From NCBI RefSeq assembly GCF_900091585.1, contig NZ_FMHT01000003.1, positions 1,488,001 through 1,552,000 on the forward strand: a stretch of 64,000 nucleotides of DNA. Direction: 5' to 3'. Below the pieces are notes generated by a model that was given only the letters and a program-made list of their open reading frames with translations, had not been told where the DNA came from and made no database searches. This document shows positions 10,699 through 18,435 of this stretch, piece by piece (positions within the stretch are counted from its first letter, which is position 1; every line of letters begins with the position of its first letter). The position numbers and the translations under genes were made by a program. This DNA comes from Micromonospora nigra. GTDB lineage: Bacteria > Actinomycetota > Actinomycetes > Mycobacteriales > Micromonosporaceae.

Positions 10699-10786
10699 GG
10701 CCTTCCGGCCGACGGGCAGATCCCCTCCCCCGCGCACCGCATCCCCCCTCGCGGTCGCGCACCCCCGGACGAGAGGACGATCCTCC

Positions 10787-11440
10787 ATGCGTACCGACAT
10801 CTTCCGCAAGGCCGCCCTGACCGCTGCCGCCTTCACCGCCACCGCCGGTGGCATCGCCGGCCCGGCGGTCGCCGCCAACGCTGCTCCGTCGAACGCGCCG
10901 ACCAGCGCCGTGCAGAGCGAGCGCAAGCCGGCCGGCGAGCGGCAGCTCAACGTGAAGTACGAGGCGCAGCCGAACTTCTACTACTGTGGCCCCGCCGCCG
11001 CCCGGAACGCGCTGAGCGTGCAGGACAAGCTCATCGACGTCGAGGACATGGCGAACCGGATGGGCACCACCGAGTCCGGCACCAACAGCATCAATGACAT
11101 CACCCCCGTCCTGAACAAGGAGACCGGCCGGGACGCCTACCGCAGCGTCGAGATCAGCAGCCCCGAGGCCGACGGGAAGCAGACCGACACCCTGCGCGCC
11201 GACATCGTCGCCGCCGTGGACGAGGGCCACGCCGTGGTCGCCAACATCGCCGGCACCGCCACGGACATCGACGGTGGCACGCACTCCTTCGAGGGTGGGC
11301 ACTACGTCAGCGTGGTCGGCTACCGCGACGGCGGGAACATCGTGAAGATCGCGGACTCCGCCGACCCGGCCTCCGCCTCCTACGAGCTGGACGTGGACAC
11401 CCTGGCCGACTGGATCGCCACCCGCGGCTACGCCCACTGA
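10787..11440 (+). CDS. Secreted C39-like cysteine peptidase
   Basis: 217 residues. The N-terminus has a Sec-type signal: basic MRTDIFRK, a hydrophobic core, then AVAANA with cleavage likely near residue 31-33. The mature part is a single papain-like C39 peptidase domain: catalytic C67 in FYYCGPAAARN, H172 in GGHYVSVVGY and D190 in VKIADSAD. C39 domains classically cut double-glycine leaders in bacteriocin exporters, but this protein is free-standing and secreted, with no transporter or peptide precursor nearby. Its substrate is therefore unknown. The ATG at 10787 is preceded by GAGAGGACGA at a plausible distance. A 13-bp terminator hairpin follows. Confidence 0.85.
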   Translation: MRTDIFRKAALTAAAFTATAGGIAGPAVAANAAPSNAPTSAVQSERKPAGERQLNVKYEAQPNFYYCGPAAARNALSVQDKLIDVEDMANRMGTTESGTNSINDITPVLNKETGRDAYRSVEISSPEADGKQTDTLRADIVAAVDEGHAVVANIAGTATDIDGGTHSFEGGHYVSVVGYRDGGNIVKIADSADPASASYELDVDTLADWIATRGYAH

Positions 11441-11472
11441 CCCATCCCTGAACGACCGGTACCGCACGCGAC

Positions 11473-11502
11473 AGGGCCGGCCCCCGGAAGGGGGCCGGCC
11501 CT
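11473..11502 (+). terminator. Terminator hairpin after the C39-type peptidase
   Basis: Perfect 13-bp stem (11473-11485 with 11490-11502) around a GGAA loop, between the convergent peptidase and dusB genes. It can act on both strands. Confidence 0.88.
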
Positions 11503-11564
11503 TCGTCGTGTCACCTCGGCGGCGACGAGCAGGCCGAGGGTGACGGTGGCGACGGCGCGAACCC

Positions 11565-12740
11565 TCAGCCGCCGGAGTCGGCGAGTTCCGCCCCCTCGGG
11601 CACGGTGTCGTCGTCACGGCTGGCCAGCCAGCCGTCGGGCAGGAAGACCTTGCCCGGGGAGTTGGTACGCCCACGCGGCTGGCCGAGCGTCTCCACCGGG
11701 AACGGCACCGTGGGGTCGAGCTTGCCGAGCAGGTCGTCGAGCTGCGCCAGGCTGTCGATCATCGCCAGTTCGCGGCGCAGCCCGCTGCCCACCGGGAACC
11801 CCTTGAGGTACCAGGCGACGTGCTTGCGGAAGTCCGTGCAGCCGTCCCGCTCGCCCCGGGCCGGGTTGCGGGCCCCTGCGGTGAACTGGCCGACCAGCAG
11901 CTCGGCGTGCCGGCGCATGGTCGCCGCGACCTCGCCCAGGGTGGGCAGCCGCCGCTCGGCACTGCCGTCGAAGGCGGCAGCCAGGTCGGCGAACAGCCAT
12001 GGCCGGCCCAGGCAACCCCGACCGATCACGACGCCGTCCACGCCGGTGTGTGCGACCATCCGCAGCGCGTCGTCGGCCTCCCAGATGTCGCCGTTGCCGA
12101 GCACCGGCACGTCGAGGGCCTGCTTGAGGGTGCCGATCGCGTCCCAGTCGGCCGTGCCCGAGTAGCGCTGCGCGGCCGTCCGCCCGTGCAGGGCCACCGC
12201 CGCGACGCCCGCGTCCTGGGCGGCCAGCCCCGCCTCGACGTACGTCAGGTGGTCGTCGTCGATGCCCTTGCGCATCTTCACGGTGACCGGCACTCCGGCG
12301 GGCGAGGCGGCGTCGACCGCGGCCCTGACCAGGCGGGCGAAGAGCCGGCGGCGCCAGGGCAGCGCCGACCCGCCACCCCGGCGGGTGACCTTCGGGACCG
12401 GGCAGCCGAAGTTGAGGTCGATGTGGTCGGCGAGCCCCTTGTCGACCACGATCCGCACGGCGGCGGCGGTGATCTCCGGGTCGGTGCCGTAGAGCTGGAG
12501 GCTGCGCGGGCGCTCGTCGTCGCCGAACGCGATCATGCGCAGCGTCTTCGGGTTCCGTTCGACCAGCGCGACCGTAGTGATCATCTCGCAGACGTAGATG
12601 CCGCCGCCCTGTTCGCGGCAGAGCTGCCGGAAACCGACGTTGGTGATGCCGGCCATCGGGGCGAGCACCACCGGCGGCCACACCCGGTGCTCCCCGAGGG
12701 TGAGCGGGCGGCGGACGGCGGAGGCGGCGGCACTGGTCAC
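11565..12740 (-). CDS. dusB: tRNA-dihydrouridine synthase
   Basis: FMN- and NADPH-dependent enzyme that reduces uridine to dihydrouridine in tRNA D-loops. 391 residues. The family markers are LAPMAGITNVGFRQL near the start, SLQLYGTDPE, the catalytic C113 in HIDLNFGCPVPKVTRRGGGSAL, VPVTVKMRKGIDDD, the conserved HGRTAAQRYSG, and VLGNGDIWEADDA with VVIGRGCLGRPWLF. The C-terminal ~40 residues extend past the usual helical domain. The GTG at 12740 starts the conserved N-terminus. It lies 100 bases downstream of the three Tat-exported paralogs on the same strand and may share their transcript, although a functional link is not apparent. Confidence 0.94.
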   Translation of the reverse strand: MTSAAASAVRRPLTLGEHRVWPPVVLAPMAGITNVGFRQLCREQGGGIYVCEMITTVALVERNPKTLRMIAFGDDERPRSLQLYGTDPEITAAAVRIVVDKGLADHIDLNFGCPVPKVTRRGGGSALPWRRRLFARLVRAAVDAASPAGVPVTVKMRKGIDDDHLTYVEAGLAAQDAGVAAVALHGRTAAQRYSGTADWDAIGTLKQALDVPVLGNGDIWEADDALRMVAHTGVDGVVIGRGCLGRPWLFADLAAAFDGSAERRLPTLGEVAATMRRHAELLVGQFTAGARNPARGERDGCTDFRKHVAWYLKGFPVGSGLRRELAMIDSLAQLDDLLGKLDPTVPFPVETLGQPRGRTNSPGKVFLPDGWLASRDDDTVPEGAELADSGG

Positions 12741-12840
12741 GTGACCAAGAATCCCACGCCCGCCGGGGCGGGCGTCCGGTGGCCGGTCGACACGGCGGAC
12801 GCGGGCGAACCCGCACCCGCCGCACCGGCCGGCGGGCCGG

Positions 12841-13674
12841 TCAGGGGGCGGCGGGATTGGCCAGGATCAGGCCGGACACGTCCACGATCACCGACGTGGC
12901 GCTCGCCGTGTAGATCGAGAAGGAGAAGCCCCGGCCGCCGTACGCGCCGAGCTGCACCTCCACCAGGTTCGACAGGATCTGGTTCGGCCCCCACCAGTTG
13001 AGCGAGGAGGTGCCCGGCGTGGCCACCGACGCGCTGTGCGCGGTGAGGAAGCCGCCGGCGACCGTCCCGGCCACCGTCACGTTCACGTACGCGGCCAGCG
13101 CCCGGCCGGGCTCGACCTCGGGCAGGGTGCTGATCGACAGGTGGATCGACGTCTTCGCCCGCAGCTTGCCGGTGGCGTCGACGTTCCCTGCACCCCCGAC
13201 GACGTAGTCGCCCCAGGAGTTGATCGAGCGGGTGTCGAGAACCCGGCGGGGCGGCACGGCGAGGGTGCGGTTGGCCCACCGGGAGGTGTTCACGTACGCC
13301 CGGGTGTTGGCCCGGCCCCCGATGACCAGGTCGCCGGACTCGTCGATCGCCAGCGAGCCGGTCGGCAACTCCTCGGGCAGGGCCGCCGCGGGCGTCTGGC
13401 TGAGGATCAGCGGCGACCGGTCGATGGCGTGGTCGAGGGCGAGCGTGGGCCCGGCCGACGAGCCGCCCACCAGCAGGGTCTCCGCCGTGCCGGCGTCGTT
13501 GGCCTCGTCCAGCAGGACGGGGTCACCGGCGGCGGCCCGCGCGGGGGTGGCCACGGCGGCTGCCGCGCCGACGCCGGCCCCGGCCACCACCGCGCCCCTG
13601 ATGACCCGGCGGCGGCTGGTCGGCCTGCTCTGGTCGGCGGTCACGGCGTGCTCCTCGGTCTCGTGCTCACTCAC
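12841..13674 (-). CDS. Tat-exported beta-rich protein with RVLDTR motif, paralog 3 of 3
   Basis: 277 residues. A twin-arginine signal (TSRRRVIRGAVVAGAGVG, then a hydrophobic stretch and TPARA) indicates folded export. The mature protein has PPRRVLDTR, VNVTVAGTVAGGFLTAHS, SSLNWWGPNQILSNLV and ATSVIVDVSGLI. This order is typical of an actinobacterial extracellular beta-domain (x-LDTR ... NVTVT ... GFLTVYP ... SNLNW ... VIVDVxG) that is widespread but poorly characterised. The GTG at 13674 overlaps the upstream paralog's last codons, and AAGGAG lies 7 bases before it, inside that gene. Last member of a three-gene coupled set. Function unknown. Confidence 0.82.
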   Translation of the reverse strand: MSEHETEEHAVTADQSRPTSRRRVIRGAVVAGAGVGAAAAVATPARAAAGDPVLLDEANDAGTAETLLVGGSSAGPTLALDHAIDRSPLILSQTPAAALPEELPTGSLAIDESGDLVIGGRANTRAYVNTSRWANRTLAVPPRRVLDTRSINSWGDYVVGGAGNVDATGKLRAKTSIHLSISTLPEVEPGRALAAYVNVTVAGTVAGGFLTAHSASVATPGTSSLNWWGPNQILSNLVEVQLGAYGGRGFSFSIYTASATSVIVDVSGLILANPAAP

Positions 13675-14566
13675 CGGCCTGCTCCTTCGCGGCGATCCGC
13701 TGCGCGGTGGCTTTGACCTCGCGGGTGCGCACCGCACGGGTCTGCGGGTCGGCGGCCGCGGCGCGGCCGGCTCCGTGCGGGTTGTTGATCACCACCGACT
13801 CCGGGGCGTAGACCAGCAGGCCGGTCACGTCCAGGATGACGGCGGTGGTGGCCTGCACGTACACGCCGACGGTGTTCTGCCAGGGGTCGATCTGCGTGAT
13901 GAACGCGTTGGCGAGCACCTGGTCCGCCGCCCACCAGTTGATGGTGGAGGCGGTGGGCCGGTTGCCCCGGCCGTAGACGGTGGCGAAGCCGCCCTTGGTG
14001 GTCTTGGCGACGGTGATGTTGCCGAGCATGCCGTCGCCCCCGTCGACGATGCCGTCGAGGTGCACCAGCAGGTAGGTGCCGGCGACCGCGCGCCCCTGCG
14101 CGTCGAACTGTCCCTCGATGAGCCGGGCCCGGCCGGCGGAACTGCGGGTGTCGAGGATCCGGGTCGGCCGGATCGGCACCAGCATCGTCGAGTTGGCGGT
14201 GGTGTGCACCTCGTGCCGCTCGACGGTGCCGTCGACGACCCGGTGGACGCCGAGACCGGCGGGCGTGGAGACCACGGAACCGCCCCAGCCGACGTACGAC
14301 GGCCGCCGCCCGAGGTGCAGCGGGGCCCCCGTCGGGTTCTTCAGCGCCAGGGTCGCCCCGCCCTCGACGGCGGCGGTCAACTGGGTCCAGGTGGTCGCCT
14401 GGTTGGGCAGCCCGAGGGCCACCGCACCGTCCGTGGCGGCGGCGGCCGGCGCGGCGTCGAGGGCCGAGGCGGCGGTGGTGGCGGCGACCGCGGCACCGCC
14501 GGTCACGGCGGCCCGGCGCAGCAGGCCGCGCCGGGAGGCGCGGCGGTCGGGTTCGGACGACGGCAT
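13667..14566 (-). CDS. Tat-exported beta-rich protein with RILDTR motif, paralog 2 of 3
   Basis: 299 residues from the ATG at 14566 (GGGGGAA about 6 bases before). A GTG at 14605 that overlaps the upstream stop codon is an alternative. Tat signal ASRRGLLRRAAVTGG, then an Ala-rich stretch ending APAAAATDG. The mature region repeats the family plan: IRPTRILDTRSSAG, LGNITVAKTTKGGFATVYG, STINWWAADQVLANAF and TTAVILDVTGLLVY. A C-terminal extension rich in Ala, Arg and Lys (about residues 255-299) is not seen in the other two paralogs. Start and stop overlaps on both sides suggest the three are made in fixed proportion. Confidence 0.82.
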   Translation of the reverse strand: MPSSEPDRRASRRGLLRRAAVTGGAAVAATTAASALDAAPAAAATDGAVALGLPNQATTWTQLTAAVEGGATLALKNPTGAPLHLGRRPSYVGWGGSVVSTPAGLGVHRVVDGTVERHEVHTTANSTMLVPIRPTRILDTRSSAGRARLIEGQFDAQGRAVAGTYLLVHLDGIVDGGDGMLGNITVAKTTKGGFATVYGRGNRPTASTINWWAADQVLANAFITQIDPWQNTVGVYVQATTAVILDVTGLLVYAPESVVINNPHGAGRAAAADPQTRAVRTREVKATAQRIAAKEQAGE

Positions 14567-14597
14567 CTCAGTTCCCCCGTGGGTGGTGGACGGACGA

Positions 14598-15431
14598 TCA
14601 GGCACCGGTGACCTGGCTCGGGTGGCCGACCAGCAGGCTGGTCAGGTCGACGATCACGTGGGTGGGCGAGCTGATCGCGTCGATCGTGATGACGCTGCGC
14701 CACGCCCCCACCGCGCCGAGCTCCGTGAACAGGAAGTTCGACAGGATGGTGCCGGTGGTCGCCCAGTTCAGGGTGGACGCGTTGGGTTTCGGGCCGGAAC
14801 CCCACACGGTGAGCACGCCGGGGCCGGTCATTCCCACCACGGTGACGTTGCCCTTCATGGCGTAACCGTCCCGGACGAAGCTGTCCAGGCTGACCACGAT
14901 CGGCTTGCCGGGCACGACCCGACCGGCGGAGTCGAGGGTGCCCGCACCGGAGACGATGTGCCGACGCAGGTCCGCGTCCCGGGTGTCGAGCACGCGGGTC
15001 GGCTCGACGGTGACCGACGTGGTGGCCCACTCGCTGGTCCAGGCCCAGCCGTTGGTGCCGTCGCGTTCGCTGCTGTGGTGGCCGGCGCGGACGAACAGGT
15101 CGCCCATGTCGTCGACGGCCACGGTGCCGACCTCCGAGTCGAGCACCTGGGGGTAGAGGCTCTCGCTGGGCACCAGCCGCAGCGGTGCGCCCGCCGTGTT
15201 CGTCAGGACCAGCGTCCCCGGGCCGGAGGCAGCGCTCAGGGTGGTCGTCGCGGGACCGGACTCGTTGCTCTCCCCCATGGTCAGGTCGTCACCGGGGGCG
15301 GCCTGCGCGGTCCCCGGGACGGCGACGGCCGCCACCGCGCCCGCGCCGACGGTCGTCGCGGCGAGGGCGGCGGCGCGGCGCAGCACCGTGCGCCGCCGCG
15401 AATCGTGGTCGTGCTGTGTCTCGCGCGCCAT
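14598..15431 (-). CDS. Tat-exported beta-rich protein with RVLDTR motif, paralog 1 of 3
   Basis: 277 residues from the ATG at 15431. Tat signal DSRRRTVLRRAAALAATT, with a likely cleavage after PGTAQA. The mature region has VEPTRVLDTRDADLRRHI, MKGNVTVVGMTGPGVLTVWG, STLNWATTGTILSNFL and PTHVIVDLTSLLVG, the same domain plan as the two genes downstream. First gene of the presumed transcript; upstream lies a strong glyS terminator, so it probably has its own promoter in 15432-15538. No catalytic motif is visible. A structural or ligand-binding role outside the membrane is inferred only from export and predicted beta structure. Confidence 0.82.
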   Translation of the reverse strand: MARETQHDHDSRRRTVLRRAAALAATTVGAGAVAAVAVPGTAQAAPGDDLTMGESNESGPATTTLSAASGPGTLVLTNTAGAPLRLVPSESLYPQVLDSEVGTVAVDDMGDLFVRAGHHSSERDGTNGWAWTSEWATTSVTVEPTRVLDTRDADLRRHIVSGAGTLDSAGRVVPGKPIVVSLDSFVRDGYAMKGNVTVVGMTGPGVLTVWGSGPKPNASTLNWATTGTILSNFLFTELGAVGAWRSVITIDAISSPTHVIVDLTSLLVGHPSQVTGA

Positions 15432-15538
15432 GCGCACACCCCCGTGAGTAGAAAGAGCCCGGGGAATGCTCGCACGAGATCAACCGCCGCTCAACCACCC
15501 GCCGGTCGGCGTTCCGACCCGGCGGGAGAGCGCGGGAA

Positions 15539-15579
15539 GGCCGACGGCCCCGCCTCAGGTCGGGGCGGGGCCGTCGGCC
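15539..15579 (-). terminator. Terminator hairpin after glyS
   Basis: Perfect 16-bp stem (15539-15554 with 15564-15579, 9-base loop) 41 bases downstream of the glyS stop codon on the minus strand. It separates glyS from the Tat paralog genes. Confidence 0.88.
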
Positions 15580-15619
15580 GACCTACGCGGCGACCACGCG
15601 GGGCCGTCGCCGGTACGGC

Positions 15620-16999
15620 TCAGCAGCCGGGCAGCCGCTCGATCAGGTACCGCTCCACCTGGTCCAGGGCGATCCGCTCCTGGGTCATGGTGTCGCGGTT
15701 GCGCACGGTCACCGCGTCGTCGTCGAGGGTGTCGAAGTCGACGGTGACGCAGAACGGGGTGCCGATCTCGTCCTGGCGGCGGTAGCGGCGGCCGATGGCC
15801 TGTGAGTCGTCGAACTCCACCACCCACCGCCTGCGCAGCTGCGCGGCGAGCGCCTTCGCCTTGGGCGAGAGCGCCTCGTTACGAGACAGTGGCAGCACGG
15901 CCACCTTGACCGGGGCCAGCCGAGGGTCGAAGCGCATCACGGTGCGCTTGTCCACGCCGCCCTTGGTGTTCGGGGCCTCGTCCTCGTCGTACGCCTCGAG
16001 CAGGAAGGCCAGCACCGCGCGGGTGAGGCCGGCGGCCGGCTCGATGACGTAGGGCATCCAGCGTTCGCCCTTGCTCTGGTCGAAGTAGGACAGGTCGACG
16101 CCGGAGTGCTTGCTGTGCGTGGACAGGTCGAAGTCGGTGCGGTTGGCGATGCCTTCCAGCTCGGCGAACTCGGTGCCGCCGAACTGGAACCGGTACTCGA
16201 TGTCGACCGTGCGCTTGGAGTAGTGGGAGAGCTTCTCCCTGGGGTGCTCGTAGAACCGCAGGTTGCTCTCGGACAGGCCGAGGTCGACATACCAGTTCCA
16301 GCGCTCGGAGAGCCAGTACTCGTGCCACTTCTCGTCGGAGCCCGGCTCGACGAAGAACTCCATCTCCATCTGCTCGAACTCGCGGGTACGGAAGATGAAG
16401 TTGCCCGGCGTGATCTCGTTGCGGAACGACTTGCCGGTCTGCGCGATGCCGAACGGCGGCTTCTTGCGGGCGACCGTCTCCACGTTCTTGTAGTTGACGA
16501 AGATGCCCTGGGCGGTCTCCGGGCGCAGGTAGTGCATGCCCTCGTCGCTCTCCACCGGGCCGAGGTAGGTCTTCATCAGGCCGTTGAACATCTTCGGCTC
16601 GGTGAAGGTGCCCTTGTTGCCGCAGTTCGGGCAGTTCAGCTCCGTCAGCGCGGCCGGCGGCCGGCCGTGCTTGGCCTCGTACGCCTCCTCCAGGTGGTCG
16701 GCCCGGAAGCGCTTGTGGCAGGACTGGCACTCGGTCAGTGGGTCGACGAAGGCGTCGAGGTGGCCGGAGGCGGCCCAGACGTCCCGGGCCAGGATCACCG
16801 CGGAGTCGAGGCCGACCACGTCGTCGCGCTGCTGGACCATGGTCTTCCACCACTGCCGGCGCACGTTCTCCTTGAGTTCCACGCCGAGCGGGCCGTAGTC
16901 CCACGCCGACCGGGTGCCCCCGTAGATCTCGCTGGAGGGGAAGACGAAGCCCCGGCGCTTGGCGAGGCTGACGACGGCGTCGATACGGTCGGCTGGCAT
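15620..16999 (-). CDS. glyS: Glycyl-tRNA synthetase (alpha2 type)
   Basis: Charges tRNA-Gly. 459 residues, the length of the eukaryote-like homodimeric class II enzyme common in actinobacteria. Class II features include [81 protein letters not shown] and the C-terminal anticodon-binding domain starting near [10 protein letters not shown] zinc-ribbon insert has C91/C94 and C123/C126. The ATG at 16999 has a near-perfect TAGGAGG 6-7 bases upstream. A 7-bp hairpin (17011-17029) sits directly before that site in the leader. Confidence 0.97.
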   Translation of the reverse strand: MPADRIDAVVSLAKRRGFVFPSSEIYGGTRSAWDYGPLGVELKENVRRQWWKTMVQQRDDVVGLDSAVILARDVWAASGHLDAFVDPLTECQSCHKRFRADHLEEAYEAKHGRPPAALTELNCPNCGNKGTFTEPKMFNGLMKTYLGPVESDEGMHYLRPETAQGIFVNYKNVETVARKKPPFGIAQTGKSFRNEITPGNFIFRTREFEQMEMEFFVEPGSDEKWHEYWLSERWNWYVDLGLSESNLRFYEHPREKLSHYSKRTVDIEYRFQFGGTEFAELEGIANRTDFDLSTHSKHSGVDLSYFDQSKGERWMPYVIEPAAGLTRAVLAFLLEAYDEDEAPNTKGGVDKRTVMRFDPRLAPVKVAVLPLSRNEALSPKAKALAAQLRRRWVVEFDDSQAIGRRYRRQDEIGTPFCVTVDFDTLDDDAVTVRNRDTMTQERIALDQVERYLIERLPGC

Positions 17000-17114
17000 G
17001 TTTCCTCCTACGCCGACTGGCGGTCGGCGGGGACGCGGTGGGATGAACCGGAACGGTCCGGGTCGACCGTAGGGCGGTGGCCGACCCGGGAACCAGCACA
17101 TTACCGGGGACGGG

Positions 17115-17561
17115 TCAGTCGACCCCGCAGACCTCCAGGCCGCCGGTCTGCCGGTCCTGCCGGAGGGTCACCTGCTGGCGTTCCCGCCCGCCGCCGGCGT
17201 AGGTCACGTCGACCGGGACCGTGAGCGTGGTCGGGTCCACCTCGCCGACCCGGTAGCTCGCGATCTGCGGCTCGGCGGACACCCGGCGCTCGAACTCCGG
17301 CCGCGACTCGCGGCGCTTGGCGTCCTCGCAGAGCTGGTCGTAGGCCTGGCCGTAGCGCTGCTCGGACAGGGCGCGGTAGTAGTCGGAGGAGACCGTGCGA
17401 CTCTGCTCCTCGATCGCCTGCACCCCGCTGACGAGCAGGCCGACCACGGCGGTTCCGCCCCCGCCGCAGCACAGCAGCAGGGCGAGCGCGCCGGCACCGA
17501 GGCCGAGCCAGAGTCGGGCCCGGCCGCCCTCGGTGGGCGGGGCGGCGAACGGCGGCGCCAC
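17115..17561 (-). CDS. Small membrane-anchored protein, start uncertain (possible frameshift)
   Basis: 148 residues read from a GTG at 17561. A Pro/Ala-rich N-terminus is followed by one hydrophobic segment ([23 protein letters not shown]) and then a soluble domain with two Cys (CEDAKRR and CGVD) resembling extracellular DUF4878-type modules. A better N-terminus, MTVPGPAGPPPYPALPLSG followed by many Pro, starts at an ATG at 17731 but in another frame. Adding one base in the G-run near 17585 (GGGG to GGGGG on the minus strand) joins the two into a 205-residue protein of the common proline-rich-tail, single-helix, soluble-domain type. Function unknown. Confidence 0.6.
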   Translation of the reverse strand: MAPPFAAPPTEGGRARLWLGLGAGALALLLCCGGGGTAVVGLLVSGVQAIEEQSRTVSSDYYRALSEQRYGQAYDQLCEDAKRRESRPEFERRVSAEPQIASYRVGEVDPTTLTVPVDVTYAGGGRERQQVTLRQDRQTGGLEVCGVD

Positions 17562-17755
17562 CCCGGGCCCGGCCGGCGGCGCGGGGGCCCCGGAGGCGGC
17601 GGGGGCGGGCCCGTGGGCGGGCCGGGCGGCTGCGTGGGGTGCGGGCCCTGACCGGTCGTGGGGTGCGGCGGAGGCCCGGACAGGGGCAGCGCGGGGTACG
17701 GCGGGGGGCCTGCCGGTCCGGGTACGGTCATACGAGCAGCGTAGTGCCCGAGCGC

Positions 17756-18097
17756 TCAGCGGTAAGGACCCGCGGCCCGATCACTGGCGAGCACCAACAC
17801 GTCGCCGCCGGGAGGGGCGGTTGCCAGCGCCTCGTAGGCGGACGGCTCGTCGACGCTCTCGGCGAGCAGCGGCACCGCGGTCACCTTGACGTCGAAGCCG
17901 CCCAGGGCCCGGCGGTAGGTGCCGACGGACTCCCACTCGGTGACCAGACACCAGTGCCGGGGGTCGTCGAGCGCCCGGACGAGTTGCCCCCGCAGGTAGC
18001 CGGGCCGGGCCGCGAGGGCCGCGAGGGCCGCGTGCGCCCGCTCGGTGAACGCCTCGGCGAGTTCCGCCTCGACCACGAACCGGTTGGTCACCAGCAC
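17756..18097 (-). CDS. Antibiotic biosynthesis monooxygenase (ABM) domain protein
   Basis: 113 residues of the dimeric alpha-beta ferredoxin-like ABM/EthD-like superfamily: an N-terminal strand VLVTNRFVVEAE, then helix ELAEAFTERAHAALAALAARPGYLRGQLVRAL, and the strand CLVTEWESVGTYRRALGGFDVK. Members are cofactor-free monooxygenases or heme-degrading enzymes, or have unknown roles. The GTG at 18097 follows GAGGAGG at 6 bases. Divergent from a small membrane protein gene with only 27 bases between the start codons. No heme-ligand Asn/His pair is evident, so the substrate stays open. Confidence 0.75.
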   Translation of the reverse strand: MLVTNRFVVEAELAEAFTERAHAALAALAARPGYLRGQLVRALDDPRHWCLVTEWESVGTYRRALGGFDVKVTAVPLLAESVDEPSAYEALATAPPGGDVLVLASDRAAGPYR

Positions 18098-18124
18098 CGG
18101 CTTCCTCCTCGTAAAGTTGGTGGG

Positions 18125-18382
18125 ATGCAGCGTACGCAGAACTCCCTGCCCGCCCGGCTGGCCCGGCAGAACCCGACGACGGTGTTCCTGGTCACCCTGC
18201 TGGTGGCGCTGGTCGCGTTCTTCACTCCCGGTGTCCTCGGTGGCCTGCTCACGCTGCTGCTGGCCGCCGGGGTGGCCGCGCTGCTGGTGACCACCTGGGC
18301 GGTACAGACCCCGCCGACCCGGGTGATCCGGCTGCTGGTCCTCACGCTGCTGGTCACCGCGGGTCTGGTGAAGCTGCTCTGA
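18125..18382 (+). CDS. Small two-helix or three-helix membrane protein
   Basis: 85 residues starting MQRTQNSLPARLARQNPTT. Hydrophobic stretches cover about residues 20-40, 40-58 and 67-84, with a short polar loop (QTPPTRVIR) before the last. A basic N-terminus suggests the N-in orientation. DUF6703-like by general plan, but I cannot assign the family firmly. It lies just upstream of the Zur box of znuA and is divergent from the ABM gene. There is no clear functional link to zinc uptake. Confidence 0.65.
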   Translation: MQRTQNSLPARLARQNPTTVFLVTLLVALVAFFTPGVLGGLLTLLLAAGVAALLVTTWAVQTPPTRVIRLLVLTLLVTAGLVKLL

Positions 18383-18401
18383 CATGCAATCATGCGTTTT
18401 T

Positions 18402-18414
18402 GACAATCATTGTC
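18402..18414 (+). promoter_or_regulatory. Zur box upstream of znuA
   Basis: GACAATCATTGTC is a perfect 6-1-6 inverted repeat inside TTTGACAATCATTGTCGTT, matching the actinobacterial Zur operator pattern (TGA-AAT-ATT-TCA type core). It ends 21 bases before the znuA start codon. The zur gene itself is the last gene of the operon it would control. Confidence 0.85.
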
Positions 18415-18435
18415 GTTCCGCGGAAGGTTGAGCCC

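Noticed and set aside
12841..15431. Reading the three Tat paralogs as a secondary-metabolite or toxin cluster
   Set aside because: No biosynthetic, immunity or toxin domain lies within or beside them; only export and a beta-rich domain are supported.
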